Assembly (NCBI GenBank): GCA_030248215.1
Contig: JASANG010003356.1
Location: forward strand, 1 to 64,000
DNA length: 64,000 nt
Reading direction: 5' to 3'
From: Enoplolaimus lenunculus
Taxonomy: Eukaryota; Nematoda; Enoplea; Enoplida; Thoracostomopsidae
Below are positions 20,537-33,300 of this stretch, piece by piece. The position numbers and the translations under genes are program-made. Each line of letters opens with the position of its first letter. Positions within the stretch are counted from its first letter, which is position 1. The notes beneath the pieces were generated by a model. It worked only from the letters and a program-made list of their open reading frames with translations, was not told where the DNA came from and did not search any database.

Positions 20537-21011
20537 TAGGGTTGCGCTATACTTTTGATGACGTCCGGCATCCGGTGCCGTCCGTCCCCCGTACGGCGCC
20601 GTCCGTGACCGTGCGGTATCGTACGCCAATAACTCACGTACGATAAGGTATGGTGCGAACGGTGACGGACGGCGCCGTACGGATGACGCACGCTGACGGA
20701 CGGCGCCGGATGGATGACGCACGGTGACGGACGGCCCGTACGGATGACGCACGGTGACGGACGGCGCCGTTTGGATGACGCACGGTGACGAACGGCGCCG
20801 TTTGGATGACGCACGGTGACGAACGGCGCCGTTTGGATGACGCACGGTGACGAACGGCGCCGTTTGGATGACGCACGGTGACGAACGGCGCCGTTTGGAT
20901 GACGCACGGTGACGAACGGCGCCGTTTGGATGACGCACGGTGACGAACGGCGCCGTACGGATGATGCACGGTGACGACCAACGCCGGACGTCGAGTATAG
21001 CGCAACCCTAA
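20537..21011. mobile_element. GC-rich inverted-repeat element with 31-bp satellite
   Basis: Left end TAGGGTTGCGCTATACTTTT GATGACGTCCGGC; right end GGACGTCGAGTATAGCGCAA CCCTAAG. The body is strongly GC-rich in an AT-rich region and contains the array at 20690-20965. It ends 60 bp before the putative start codon of gene B. Open frames across it follow the satellite and are not genes. Confidence 0.78.
20690..20965. repeat. 31-bp satellite (GACGCACGGTGACG...GGCGCCGT)
   Basis: About nine units of 31 bp containing GGATGACGCACGGTGACG and AACGGCGCCGTTT. Because 31 is not a multiple of three, all three minus frames read through the same phrase (for instance VRHPNGAVRHRASSKRRR). Confidence 0.92.
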
Positions 21012-21071
21012 GTCTACATCTTTCCTGATTGAAGTCGCTTAATATTAAATCATACTAGTGCCATCTGAAAA

Positions 21072-21339
21072 ATGGCTGGTATAACACTTTATACCGGTAC
21101 AAAATTTAATAAGATACTGTCACAATGTTGCGACAAACCATCAACATCAAACGGTATTGATCAAAGAAATTGCAAATCGACAACAAATGCTACAACATTC
21201 ACTGCAATTTTAGGCAATTTTAGCGATTTAAGCTCTACTGCAGTCAGTAATCCGGCCAACGAGGAACCGGTCCGGTTTCGAAAGCGGCATAAACTTTCAA
21301 CTCGTTGGAATGATGCCAAACGAAGTAGGAAGGTTTTTT
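21072..21339 (+). CDS. Gene B putative first exon with start codon
   Basis: The ATG at 21072 lies in AAAAATGG context with a TGA two codons upstream, so an in-frame 5' extension is impossible. It encodes MAGITLYTGTKFNKILSQCC, continues Ser/Thr/Asn-rich, then basic. The donor chosen, GTAAAT at 21340, gives phase 1 as the next exon requires. A GTAATC donor at 21244 also gives phase 1 and would shorten the exon. A satellite-bearing repeat ends only 60 bp upstream. It could instead be a fortuitous ORF. Confidence 0.5.
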
Positions 21340-24300
21340 GTAAATCGGTGAATACTGCCCTAAGAGTCAATGTTACTGTTAGGGTCGTCGAAGCACCTAA
21401 ATTTCATGAATAAGCTTTAAAGTTTTCGCGTCGATAGACTTCAAACCTTAAACTATAAACCTAAAATCTATATATTAAAGCTGGAACACCCCCACATACG
21501 TATTTTGGGCAACTTTCCAGCATATACTTTGTTTACAATAATTTCACAGGAAATACACGTGACTGTTCTATGAAAAGAAAATTTGCATGGAAATTGATGT
21601 GTGTTCGCTAACTTTTGCGCATTGCGCAAAACTGGCAGACTGGCTAATTCTATTGCCAAAAACTAAAGTCTAAAGCTATAGATTGATTCTATATCAGCGT
21701 AAAACGGAACGCTAATAAATAAAGTCCCCCTAGGCATCGTGACTCGCACTCTCGGTGGGCGGCGTTTGTCATCACCACTCATCTATAGGAACTTGACGCT
21801 CGGGCCATATTTTGTCTCAATTCTTGTATTAACTGTTAATCACTGTGCCTGTTCAGACGGACTCTCTGTTGTCAGCCGGGTGTGCACATATTATGGACAA
21901 CTTTTGGATATATAATTTATAAACACTGCAATTAAAAACTTAGGGACTCGCATTTGGCTGCAATTTTTTACAATAGCGTAGATAGTATAACGTGGATGAC
22001 CGTTGATTTGTTGCAGATGCACAGTTTGTAAACAGTTGCTTGTAGTACAGTCTTTGCAGGAAATGTATGAAGCCACTTATAGGCCACTTTGAATATATTA
22101 GTTTCTATTTTAGACGAACCTCAGAAAACAAGCGTGTTCACTTGGTTTAGCTCAAAGCGTCCATCCTCGACGGCCAATCCGGTCCAACTGAGGGCTGTTC
22201 GACACACGGCAGAAGCTGAAAACGTCCCCTCGTCGCTGCTCCGATTATCGTCAAGTCTCAAAATCCCCATTCGGTCTCGGCTAGAAAACGGAAGAGCGTC
22301 CACTCATCAATTGAACTCAACACAAGTTGAAAAGACTTTGAATGACACAAACGCTAACGGTACCCACAACGACAAATTGGTCAGCTCGGAACTTAAACCT
22401 AAACCGAAGCATCCTAATACCGCATCTGAAACAAATCGAAACATAGCAACTTCAGCCAAATCTGGCAATGATTGTAAGAATCAAGACGCCAGAAAATCTA
22501 GCGAATCAAACGAGAGTTCTGAAAAACAACACCAACAGCAACAGCGAATTGGTGCTGTTTCCACACCAAGGAGCGTAACATTTTCATTGGACAGTGACAA
22601 ACAAACTCAAATTACTGTAAGTTTGGCTAAAATATAATGGTTAAAGTGTTGTCATATGGTGTCACTGCGCACTAGCGCCAAGGCAAAGTTGATACAGCAT
22701 CTGATTTCAAAATATATTTTGACCCTTTGGCTGGATAATTCTGGTTAAACGTTGGGTTATCCACGCTTATATATTTGGCTTTATGTTTGTCATGGGGCCC
22801 TGCCCTCGTCTTTGGGTCATATGTTCCCCTTATCACAGGTTGGCCAATTCGGGTACCGAATCCGTGGCAGTGTTTAATACGTAAAAGTGTAAAGAAATTT
22901 TTATAAACGTAAGAATAAAAGTTAAAATTTTCAAAATTTGAAACTACACCAACTAAATTCAAATTGTTTTTTGGAGCTCACAGTTGCATAATGGTTGGGA
23001 AAGCCAATTTCGTAATGTGTGATCGAAAATGGTCCAATGTAAAGAACAGGGGCGGAACAGTAGTATAAGCACATTCTTAAGCCTAAGCCTAAGCCTAAAG
23101 CCTAAGACTAAGGGTAAAAATGAGTATATCCGTAAGCCTAAGCATAAGCCAAGCAAAAAAATTAGCCTAAGGGTTAAGCTTACTCTTTTATAGTCCTACA
23201 GAAAAACATTCCGCCCCTGATTTTTACATGGGCCAAAAAATGCAAATGTGACCAGATTTTTCGAGTTTTCAATTAGCTATGTAATTTTGTAAAATCAAAT
23301 ACATATTACTTTCACCGTATGTACCCATTATGTACTAATATTTTTGAGTTCAAAAGATTAAAGCATACTTAAGTTTTGAAAGTGCATTCCGAAGTACAAC
23401 CATGCATTATCGCTCAAGCTTTGATACAAGTCAAATGACCGTTTAATGTAACGAGCGGGATGCAAACCGGATATATATCAGTGAGCGCGGTTTAAAATAA
23501 CAGACCGTAACCGAATTAAACGAGGGTACTGTTTGGATAGGCCAAATAAATTTCAGTTTGACCCCCTCTTATTCGGATCACTACAGTATGTTATTGTCCA
23601 ATATTTTTCTGCAAGCGAACTTTTAGTATTCTTAATAATTCTTCGGATAAAAAAATCGCGGTTTGACTGCGAAATTTTTCGTAGCTACACCCCTGCATAG
23701 AAGTTCTACTTAACGCATTGTTCTAACTACATCCACAGTATATCTTGACTATTAAATAGCTTCTATACAGAGTTTTCTTTGTTCTAGTGTCTTCTCAAAA
23801 CCGAATAGTACAAGCTACAAGTTTTAGTTTTTGCTAAATATAATTCGTTGGTAAAATAATTTCAGAAAGTAGGACTCTGTTCCACTATAAAAGTATACAG
23901 GTTTAAAAGGTTTTGGCTTTGGTTTACACTAGGTTTGCACACAAAATAAATTGCGTTAAAATTTCAAGATTCCTACTTTGTTAAATTTTCGAGACATAAA
24001 TGTGTTTGTATTTGAGACATTAAAAGCCTTAAATGGCACAGAAACTCGGTTTTAGGTGGCTAAAATAACAAATAATTGAATTTCAAAGATATTTCTGGTT
24101 GAAGTCAGGCTCCTCTCAACCTATAGACATATTTGTCTTAAATTTCAGAAATATTTGTTTTAATCGTTCATAATTAAGTCTTAAGTTTAAGACGCTTAAG
24201 AGTTAAAAATGATAGACCAATATTTCTAAAGAAGTTAAGAATTCGAAATCTTCAATTCAAGATATATACGTCTGGAGTGTGCATCAAGACATAATTGTCT

Positions 24301-27300
24301 CAAATTTCAGACAATATTACTTGAATGCAAGACAAATTATAATGTGTGTAGGATTAGGCGTAAGCTTACATATGGGAAGTAGATGAGCACAAAAGAGAGC
24401 TGAAGGTACAAGGATCTAGTTTTAAAATATCTGAATCACTATAAAGCTAAAATTACTTAAAAGATTTCAATCAAAATTTTCCGCTGGCGATAAATTTTTT
24501 CGAAAAATGTATAAAGTTTTAAAAGTGCAACGTATTTAAACGGAAATGTTGAGAATAATTTTTTGAAAAATACTGAAGTTTACGTTGCACATATTAGCTT
24601 AAGTAAGCCCGTAGCCAGCTCACCTTGCTAGGGGGGCTGGAAAATGTTTACAAGTATATATAATGGTTTATGATTTACAAGCAGGTTTGAAACTTTTCCC
24701 TGGAGGGTGAATATCTTGCCGGGGGTGGGCTGAGCCTCCAATGGCCCTCTCTGTATACGAGGCCGCCTTTAATCAATTGTGCCGTGTTTTTCAAATTTTC
24801 CTAGTTTCCGCAAACGGCGGATCCGGCATATGTCGGCGAAGATGCATAAAGGTTTGAAAAGACAATTTAAGCTTCAGACAATCCATTTGCATCCGTTGGC
24901 TTCAAACCAGCACCAAAATAACTATTCTTATGCGTCATAGTTTTTGCGTTCCCAGTGATTGCGGATCAGGACCGAAGCAGCCACCACCCATACACACCAT
25001 TTGTGAGGTTCCCCTAACCGGCTGAAACAAAAACCAAAAGTGAGCTTCAGAAAAATCTTTTGAAACCAAAATCATAATTAGCTTCAGCGGCGTCCGTAAG
25101 TGCACGGAACTGTACCGTATCGCACAACGGTTATGCTGTGTGCACAAAGTGCGTTTCTTTCTCCAATCAGATCACCCGAAACACTACTAAAACTATCTTA
25201 TGTCATTCAATAAGATCAGATTCACCATGAACAGTTGAGATTTTTTAGACAAATTCAGTACTAAACAACCTTTTAGACTACGAAGTTACTAAATTTTGAG
25301 AGAGTCTCTGTAAATTCGTGTGAGTTGATTTTAACTCAGAATGAATTGAACCTCTCAATCTAAGTTAGGACTATCGGAACTCATAATTCTCAGTAGATTG
25401 CACTCATTCTGATTTGATTAATCAACACCCCATAAATCAAGTCAACTCAGCGTGAGAATCAGCGAAGCTCAGAGTGAGTTAAAGTATACTGTTTAGTAAA
25501 CTTAGAAATATATTCCGTCTGAGTGGATTAATTAACTCATTGGAATTTACTAATCTTAATACTGTCTATAATCATTTGTTCCGTTGAAATTTAAAACTTT
25601 TCAAACTTATACATATTCACCAAACATTTATTAAAAGATAAAGACGCACAGAATTATGATTTAATTTAACTAATTGTGGGTTAATAATCAACTCATCCGG
25701 AATTAAATCAACTCAGAGTGAGTTAATGTTTACTGTTATAAACTCAGAAATAAATAAAAAAATAACTATAATTTGCTCTCTGAGTTGATTACAATCGACT
25801 CATATTAATTTACAGTGTCATAGGTTAAACGTAAGAGCAACACAAACGAGAAACGAGAATGAAATATTGCATTCCACCCAAAATTTAATATAAAAATTTT
25901 CAATTTCAAAACTTATCATTCAAAATGGACGGATTCAGTGTTTCCGGCGGAAATAGGACACTTTTGTCGGAAAATTTTATCTGTTTTAAAGCGCATTTTT
26001 GCCAAATTTTTCGTTGATTTATTTCGATTGACCAGTTGCGTCAAGGGTGTAAAATTTTTTAAATTGGGTTTGTACTTACCCTCAGGTGGTAAACTATTTG
26101 CATCGCCAAATTTTCGCCACGAACACCCAATTGACGAACTTCCGGGTCCGCTGCTCAAATGAACTCTATTTACTCAGACCCGTAGCCAGCTCAACCTGCC
26201 GGGTGCGGCTCTGAAAATTATTCAGGAGAGACATACAAGGGTTTTCAATCACTCACAAGCATGGTTGAAAATTTTCTAAGGGGTGCAAAATTTTTCCAGG
26301 TGGGAGCTGTGCTTCCCTACCACCCTCATTACTTATAGGACCATATTTACTGGTAAAATTGCAAATTTTTTTGCCTAATTTATCACCAGCAAATATGTTT
26401 GCAGCGTATGGCAGTTTATGAGTATTTACTTTAAATGCGAGTTTACTGATACGTTTGTCTTCCCATTACTGCGCACTTGTTATATATTTTATGTTGCTCA
26501 CTAAAACTGTTTTTTTTCTGTTATTTTTATGTATATATCACTACAGTGCAGTGAAATAGTATTTATTTCGCTAGAGTTGAGTTAGAAAGTTTGGCCCATG
26601 TATAGAACAAGGCCGGAACGTTTCCCGGCGGGACTGTAATAAAGTAAGCTTAAGCTTTATACTGTTTTTTGCTTAGGCTTAGGCTTAGGCCTACGCTTAG
26701 GCTTAGGCTTAGAAATATGCTTACACTACTGTTCCGGCCCTGTTCTATGCATTGGGACGAAAGTTTTATTCAGTTCAACAGGCATGTGGCCAGAACGCCG
26801 CCCACGTGAAGCGAAGCTCAGGCTACAAGTCTGTTGTAAGACTTCCTAACTTAACTTTAGCGGTGTAAAACGAGATGGGATAGCAATAGCATTTTTGCCC
26901 CATGTAAAGATCAGGGGCGCAGCGTTTCTCTGTAAGACTAAAATAGAGTAAGCTTAAGCTTTAGATGAGTTTTTGCTTGGCTTTGGCTTAGGCTTGGGAT
27001 TATGCTCATTCTTACGCTTAAGCGTAGGCTTAGGCTTAGGGTTAGGCTTATGCTTAGGCTTAGGCTTAGGCTTAGGCTGAGGCTTAGGCTTAGGTGAGGC
27101 TGAGGCTTAGGAATATGCTTATTCTTACGCTTACGCTAAGGCTTAGGAATATCCTTATTCTTACGCTTACGCTTAGGCTTAGGCTTAGGCTGAGGCTTAG
27201 GCTTAGGCTGAGGCTTAGGCTTAGGAATATCCTTATTCTTACGCTTAGGCTTAGGCTTAGGCTTAGGAATATGCTTATAATACTATTCCGTCCCTGTTCT

Positions 27301-30300
27301 TTACATTAGCCGCATATTTTTGCTTCGCTAAAGTTGCACTGGGAAGTCTTTATTTTGAGTAGCATACTTCTAGCCAAAGTTTCGCCTTTCCGAACTGTCG
27401 CATACTAGGTACATTAAATAAAAGTTGTTAAATTCAACTCTGGCAAAGTAAACAAGCATGATGCTCCACAGTAGCTTTTATCAACCCTGTTATGCTTGGA
27501 AATAGCTTGCTTTAGGTAATATTTTTGAGTTATTCTTCTTTATTTTTAGCTCGTTCCAAATGTAACTCATACCTTTTTGAACCATTGGCACAATTGTGTA
27601 ATCTTTAAATACCGAAAAAAGTTTAACTAAAACGCAGTTGAAGCTAAAATTTCAAAATACAAAATTCGCCCCTTTTCTACTGAATAATTTTGGATCCACC
27701 GCTGAATGTTGGTCGATAAAAATGCTTCCTTGTTGAACTCTCGTTAAAATTTTGCTAATTTCAACTGAAATGTCAACATTTCATTCGCTTATTTTGCTGG
27801 TGTCGCTTACAAGTCTGAATTTCTCAGTACGCCACTGGGTTTCGAGTTATACACACTTCCGGCAAAGCGTCGCCGGAAAAAGGTAGAAACCGGAACTATT
27901 CAGTAGTTTCAGCAGTTGCAAAACCTATCACAGATACCACACAATGTGATTGGAATTTACGACAATTCATCACCCGGACAACTTTGTCATCCGACAACTT
28001 CCGTAGTCTAAAAGCATAATCCGAACCTTCCTGATGGCCAACGATTTGTCCAGTCAACCAAGATCCTGCCTTATACAGAATGTCGGTAGACCAGTTGTAG
28101 GGTAATGAATTGCAGTAAATACCTTCAGACAGTAATATGAACACCGTAACGATTTTATATTATAATTTTGATTTCATCTTGGCAATGTTATCCTATCATT
28201 AATATAACCAGGAAACAATTGTTTGACTAAAATAAAATGTTTTTTGCAACAACAACAACAACAACAACAACAAAAACAGCCACTTCCCACATTGACGCCA
28301 ATCTCAGATTTCAGCAGGATTGCAACTTACGCGTGCAGTAAAATTATCAGGCTTGCGTATAATTGCAATACAGCCAAAACTAAAGACAAATACCCACAAA
28401 GTAACGTGTCTATCACATCTTTTAGGCGTACACACTACACCCACAGTAATTCTTGTAAAAAATATATAAATGTCTCAAAGATTTTTTCCAAACATTACAT
28501 TCTATGAATTTTTGGCCAAAATGAACCTATCAAAATGTGTAAGTTTTTCTCTTGAAGACTTTCTAGAGCCCCGTTCCCTCCATGAATGATCGTAGCCTAC
28601 GCTTGGGCGTCCGCAGAAAATAATATTTCGGGGGCACCGGATAATGTTCGACGGCCTTACGATTGCAATTCAAGATTGTTTAGACCGAGTCTATTTGGCG
28701 GCACCATCCAAATTTGAGACGGGGACACAGGTCTCTAATGCCCCCCTCGTAGGGACGCCCTTAGCCTAGAAACTGCGCTAACAATGTAGAAAAATTGTTT
28801 TTGTTATATCTCTACAGTGGATGTTTAACAACATATATAACGTTGTGCAATATTTTTACTGCAGTTTCGTAGCGTTTAGTTTTCTGCAATGCAACAACAG
28901 CGTTTTGGATGTTGCATTTTTTTGTCTGTAACTCCTATCACCGCAACCACTTAAAAATTTTCAAATTTAAAACACAAATATTCTGCAAATAACAAAAATG
29001 TTGCATAAACAATAAAAGTGAAAAAATAATAACGTAAAACAGTGGAATAACATTATTAATTATTGTTGGGTTTTTTCTTAACAAATATATATTTATATAA
29101 TTTCAACTGTTTGCTGATTATTTAGTTCAGGTCCATGCAGGGGCGTCCGCAGAAAATAATATTTCGGGGGCACCGAATAATTTTGGTGGTCTCTTACGAG
29201 TGCAATTCAAGATTGTTTAGTCGGGCCTGTAGCCAATGCCCTGGAACATTTTTGGCCACACACTGCAAAAAATGGTGAGTCAAATTGATTCTCTCCGAAA
29301 TGCGTTTTACGAGACTACACAAACTGAGTTAAATAATTCGACTCACTGTGTTGCACGTTTGACTCTGGCGGAGTTGAGTTCCTTCAGTTTATGATGTTTC
29401 GTAGAGCCCATTTCGGAGAGAGACAATCTGACTCACCATTTTTTGCAGTGCATTAGAAAGTTTTCAATTTTGCTTGTAAATCAACGAAAATCGTTGCATT
29501 ATCCACATGAAATTTTTTTAGACCCACTTGCAAGGTACAAAGCTTACTAGAAATTTAAAAGTTTAAAAACTGAGGAGTCGAATTTGACTCTGGTGGAGTC
29601 GAATTTGACTCAGTTTGTGTATTCCGGAAAAGTCTATTTTGGAAAGAGTTAATTTGACTCACCATTTTTTGCCAGTGCAGAGGTCAACCAATGGAGTATA
29701 TTAGTCGATAGATAAGGAAATAATATAAAACTCACTTTTACAAGCTTTAGAATAAACCTTCTTGTTCCTTGATTTCAAAAATAAACTTATATGCCCTCCT
29801 GAAATGAAATTCTGCTATACGTTCTTGAGTACAATGGTTTACAGAACGTGAAAAAGCAGCAATGTGTTTTTTAGTAATATTTGAAACCTTACTCCAAGAC
29901 ATTCCAGCCGATGTTACTTTAAGGGGCGTAACGTAGATTAAGCGAATTCCTAATCTTAAGCCTAAGAAAGCGTTGCAAAACTGTGTTCCTAAACCAGAAT
30001 CTAAACCTACTCTTTTATGGACCCACCAGAAACCTGAACGCCGCTTAAAGTAACATGGGCCGACATTTTGGTTCCTGGGAATATCTTTCATTGAAGGTAT
30101 AATTTTGACAAACTTGTCTCAAAACCGTTTAAGTTTTCTAAGGATCAAACGAATCTAAATTTGCCATTTCCAATAGGGTTCATACCACGCCGTATTTGTA
30201 GCAAAATTTTCATGAAATGCTATATATGGTACAGTTAATAATTGTACTATAGGCCTACCAAAATTACACATGATTATATTTGCTTCTGTATTTTGAAGTT

Positions 30301-33300
30301 TTACAGTATTTTTAAGTTAAGTTAGTATATATTTCATGTTTCTAAACTGTAATCGAAGCATAAGGGCAAAAGATGATTTGGGGAAGTTGAGTCCGGAGCA
30401 TAATTTCACAACAAAATCAGCTAATAAAATAATATCAGACGTTTTGATAAATCATTTGCGTTGCATAATTTTCAATAAGGGCCACGGGTAGTTAAGGTGG
30501 TATGTGTGTTTTTGCGATACGCCCCGTCATAACGTATTGTTTTAAGTACTACTTAGAAAGATTTCAAGCTTATGTGCATTTGCCCTCTTATTGGCTTATT
30601 ATCTGTATACTTTTATATTTGAAATTTTCCAAAAAATCCTTTTTCTTTTAATTTGATGAAATGTTCGAAAAAACGTTTACAAAATTTATTTTAAGTAAAT
30701 ATTTTTAAAATTTTAATAACTGCTCATTCTACAGTAGCAACTCCCGAATTAAGCCGAACAGTGGTCCCATGTAAAGATCAGGGGCGAAACGTTTTTCTGT
30801 GCGACTGCAATAGAGTAAGCTTAAGGTTTAGGCTAATTTTTGTGCCTGGCTTAGGCTTAGACTTAGGCTTAGGAATATGCGCATTCTTACGGTTAGGCTT
30901 TACCTTAGGCTTAGGAGTAAGCTTATAATACTGTTCCGCCCCTGTTCTTTAGATTGGCCTGATATTGACATGCCATATCGGTCCCAACTCGGATCAAAAC
31001 CGAAACTTGTCAAAATTTCATGTTTACCGTATGGCAAACAAGATTTTTAAAGCCAAAAATTTTAGTTCGAAAGTTAAATTTATATACGTTTAGTTAAGCA
31101 ATTGATTTAAGATACACTTCTGAAATTAGCTTTCTAAATTCAGTTTAGCGCTTCGTTTTCTAATGGGTTTCATCTGTGAGTCCTAGCCGATATGGCTATT
31201 GCCGATTTTGCCACACAAAGTTTGAATCAGGTTTAGGCAAATGGCGTACCTTACGCTAGCATGATGATTTGCCTAAGCCTTTACCAAGGCCCAAGACTAA
31301 GCCTAAACCTTGAGTGCAAGAGGAATGTGCGTAAGAATAGGTTATCAAAGCGAAATTGGCAGGCAATCATGCTGTTCTGAATGGATTGTAAAAATTCCAT
31401 TTCGGTTAATGGCCGGCATTTTGTAGTCCGCAATTAAGGAAAAGTCATAGGCTCAGGTTTAAAACAAAGAGATAGGCAATAGTTAGGCTAACTTTTTTTC
31501 TAAACCTAAGCGTCAATCTGAACCCAAGACTGCGGACAGTAAAGTGAACACGAGCCTAAGGCGGAATAAGAAGTTATAGCATCTCGTAATAAGGCAATAC
31601 ACAGGGTCAGTCTAGACAGGAACCGGGACTTCAGACCTTTTTAACTAAGCAGTTAGAAAAGACTATATATGTCGACCGTATGATACCGGTAAGCATAGAG
31701 TACAGTGCAATGCAACTCAACGCAGCTTTAGAGTGAAACCCATATTTTCAGGTTACTGATAATGTGACAGCTGTTGATAGTAAACCTGATAGTATATACT
31801 CGAAACCGAACAAGCTTCAACCGCCGTCCAGGCATTCTACGCAGCACACTAATCGCACACAAAAATCTAATAAACCTTGTTTGGCTTATATTCCTGAAAT
31901 AAGCGAAGAGCTACAAGATTCGAAACCGGCGGATAGTTTAAACGGCATCGGCATGGATCATAAACAGATGCGTTTGAAGAGTCAACAGCATGTATCGAGC
32001 AGACAAAGGCCTAGTCATTTTCAATCGGTAAGCTTAGTATTTAAATGTTTAATTATATAATTTTAGAAATTGACTGAGAAAATATTTTAGTTATTAAAAT
32101 ATTCTATCCAGGTTTGTAGCCAACTCAACAAGTAATGAAGATGTAAAATTGTAGGAGGGCAACAACGATTTGACATGACTTTACAAGCGGGGTCGAAAAC
32201 TTTTTACGAGGGCCAAAAATTTCTGTAGAAGCCGAAACCCCTTATCACCTCTCTGGTTACAGACCTGAGCCTACCGCTGAATTTTTGAAACAAATCGTTT
32301 TGTACATTTTATGGCGCTGAAGTATAAAATAACTGGTCTATATTTATCAGTCCTTAATTCTATGTAATCCAGTTTAATTATGTACTAGTCAATCGGCTTT
32401 GCGCAATGCGCAAAGTTAGCGAACCCGCAACAATTTGCAGGCAAACTTTCTTCCCTCACGAAACAATCACATTTCTATACTTAAAAAGTATTGTAAACAA
32501 AGTAATGCTGGAACGTTGCCCAAAATACGTAAATGAAGCATTGCAGCTTAAATTATAAGATAGAACTCTTAGTACAATTGTTTTAATCAATTTTTATGTT
32601 AAATTTCGCTGTTTCAATCCTGCAATGTGGAACCACGTATCTGGGTTCCATTGATTGGCCCTCTTTGGGTACAAGGTGGATTTGGTAACTTGTTAAATTT
32701 TATTATGTTCAACATTCGAAAGGGATTAGACTTTCAAAATAGTGAAATTTTGCTAAACATATTTGATAAGAATTAAAATTTTCAAGGACGCTGCCGTACT
32801 TAAGTATTTGAAGTTATATTTCAATGTAAAACTTTCATTTTTTTAAAAAAAAAATTGGAAATAAACTTATTCAGAAATATTGCACGTTTTGAGTTAGAAT
32901 TTGTTAAATTTAAATTTTTTTGAAGTTTTAAACAAAAATTAGAGTTACTTTAACGTTAAATAATGACGGACGCATACACAAGCAACGAAGACGGGTTTGG
33001 CAGTTTGAATTTTTTGAAACATCTCAGTTCGGTGAAAGGTTTTGTATATTCGACCGACGCAGCCAGAATTTTAGTTCGGGAACGCATGACTTCAAAATTT
33101 TCTGACCTTTAGAATCCTGCTTGCAGTTTTGTGTTTCCCAAAAAACTTTCGAGTGGGGACATCCGAGATGTATCCATACCTTGTATACGCCTCTGGTATA
33201 TCCTGTAAAACACTATGTCCTGTATCGTAGGGATATTTTGAATATTTATATATTGGCCCATGTTACTATAAGGGGCGTCCAGGTTTCTGGTGGGCCTATC

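Larger units (their letters stand above)
22617..31751 (+). other. Largest intron of gene B (9.1 kb), repeat-filled
   Basis: It contains the elements listed at 23032, 23937, 24607, 25308, 26178, 26594, 26897, 28600, 29261, 29573, 29909 and 30764. The stretches 27320-27890, 28780-29138, 30070-30760 and 30965-31740 show nothing recognisable. Its size leaves room for missed small exons or an alternative promoter. Confidence 0.5.

Noticed and set aside
20510-21005. Three overlapping minus-strand ORFs rich in RHP/RRR repeats
   Set aside because: All three frames read the same 31-bp satellite; no independent coding evidence.
28223-28507. Poly-Gln ORF as a possible gene B exon
   Set aside because: Generated by a CAA microsatellite; no good acceptor/donor pair with the required phase.
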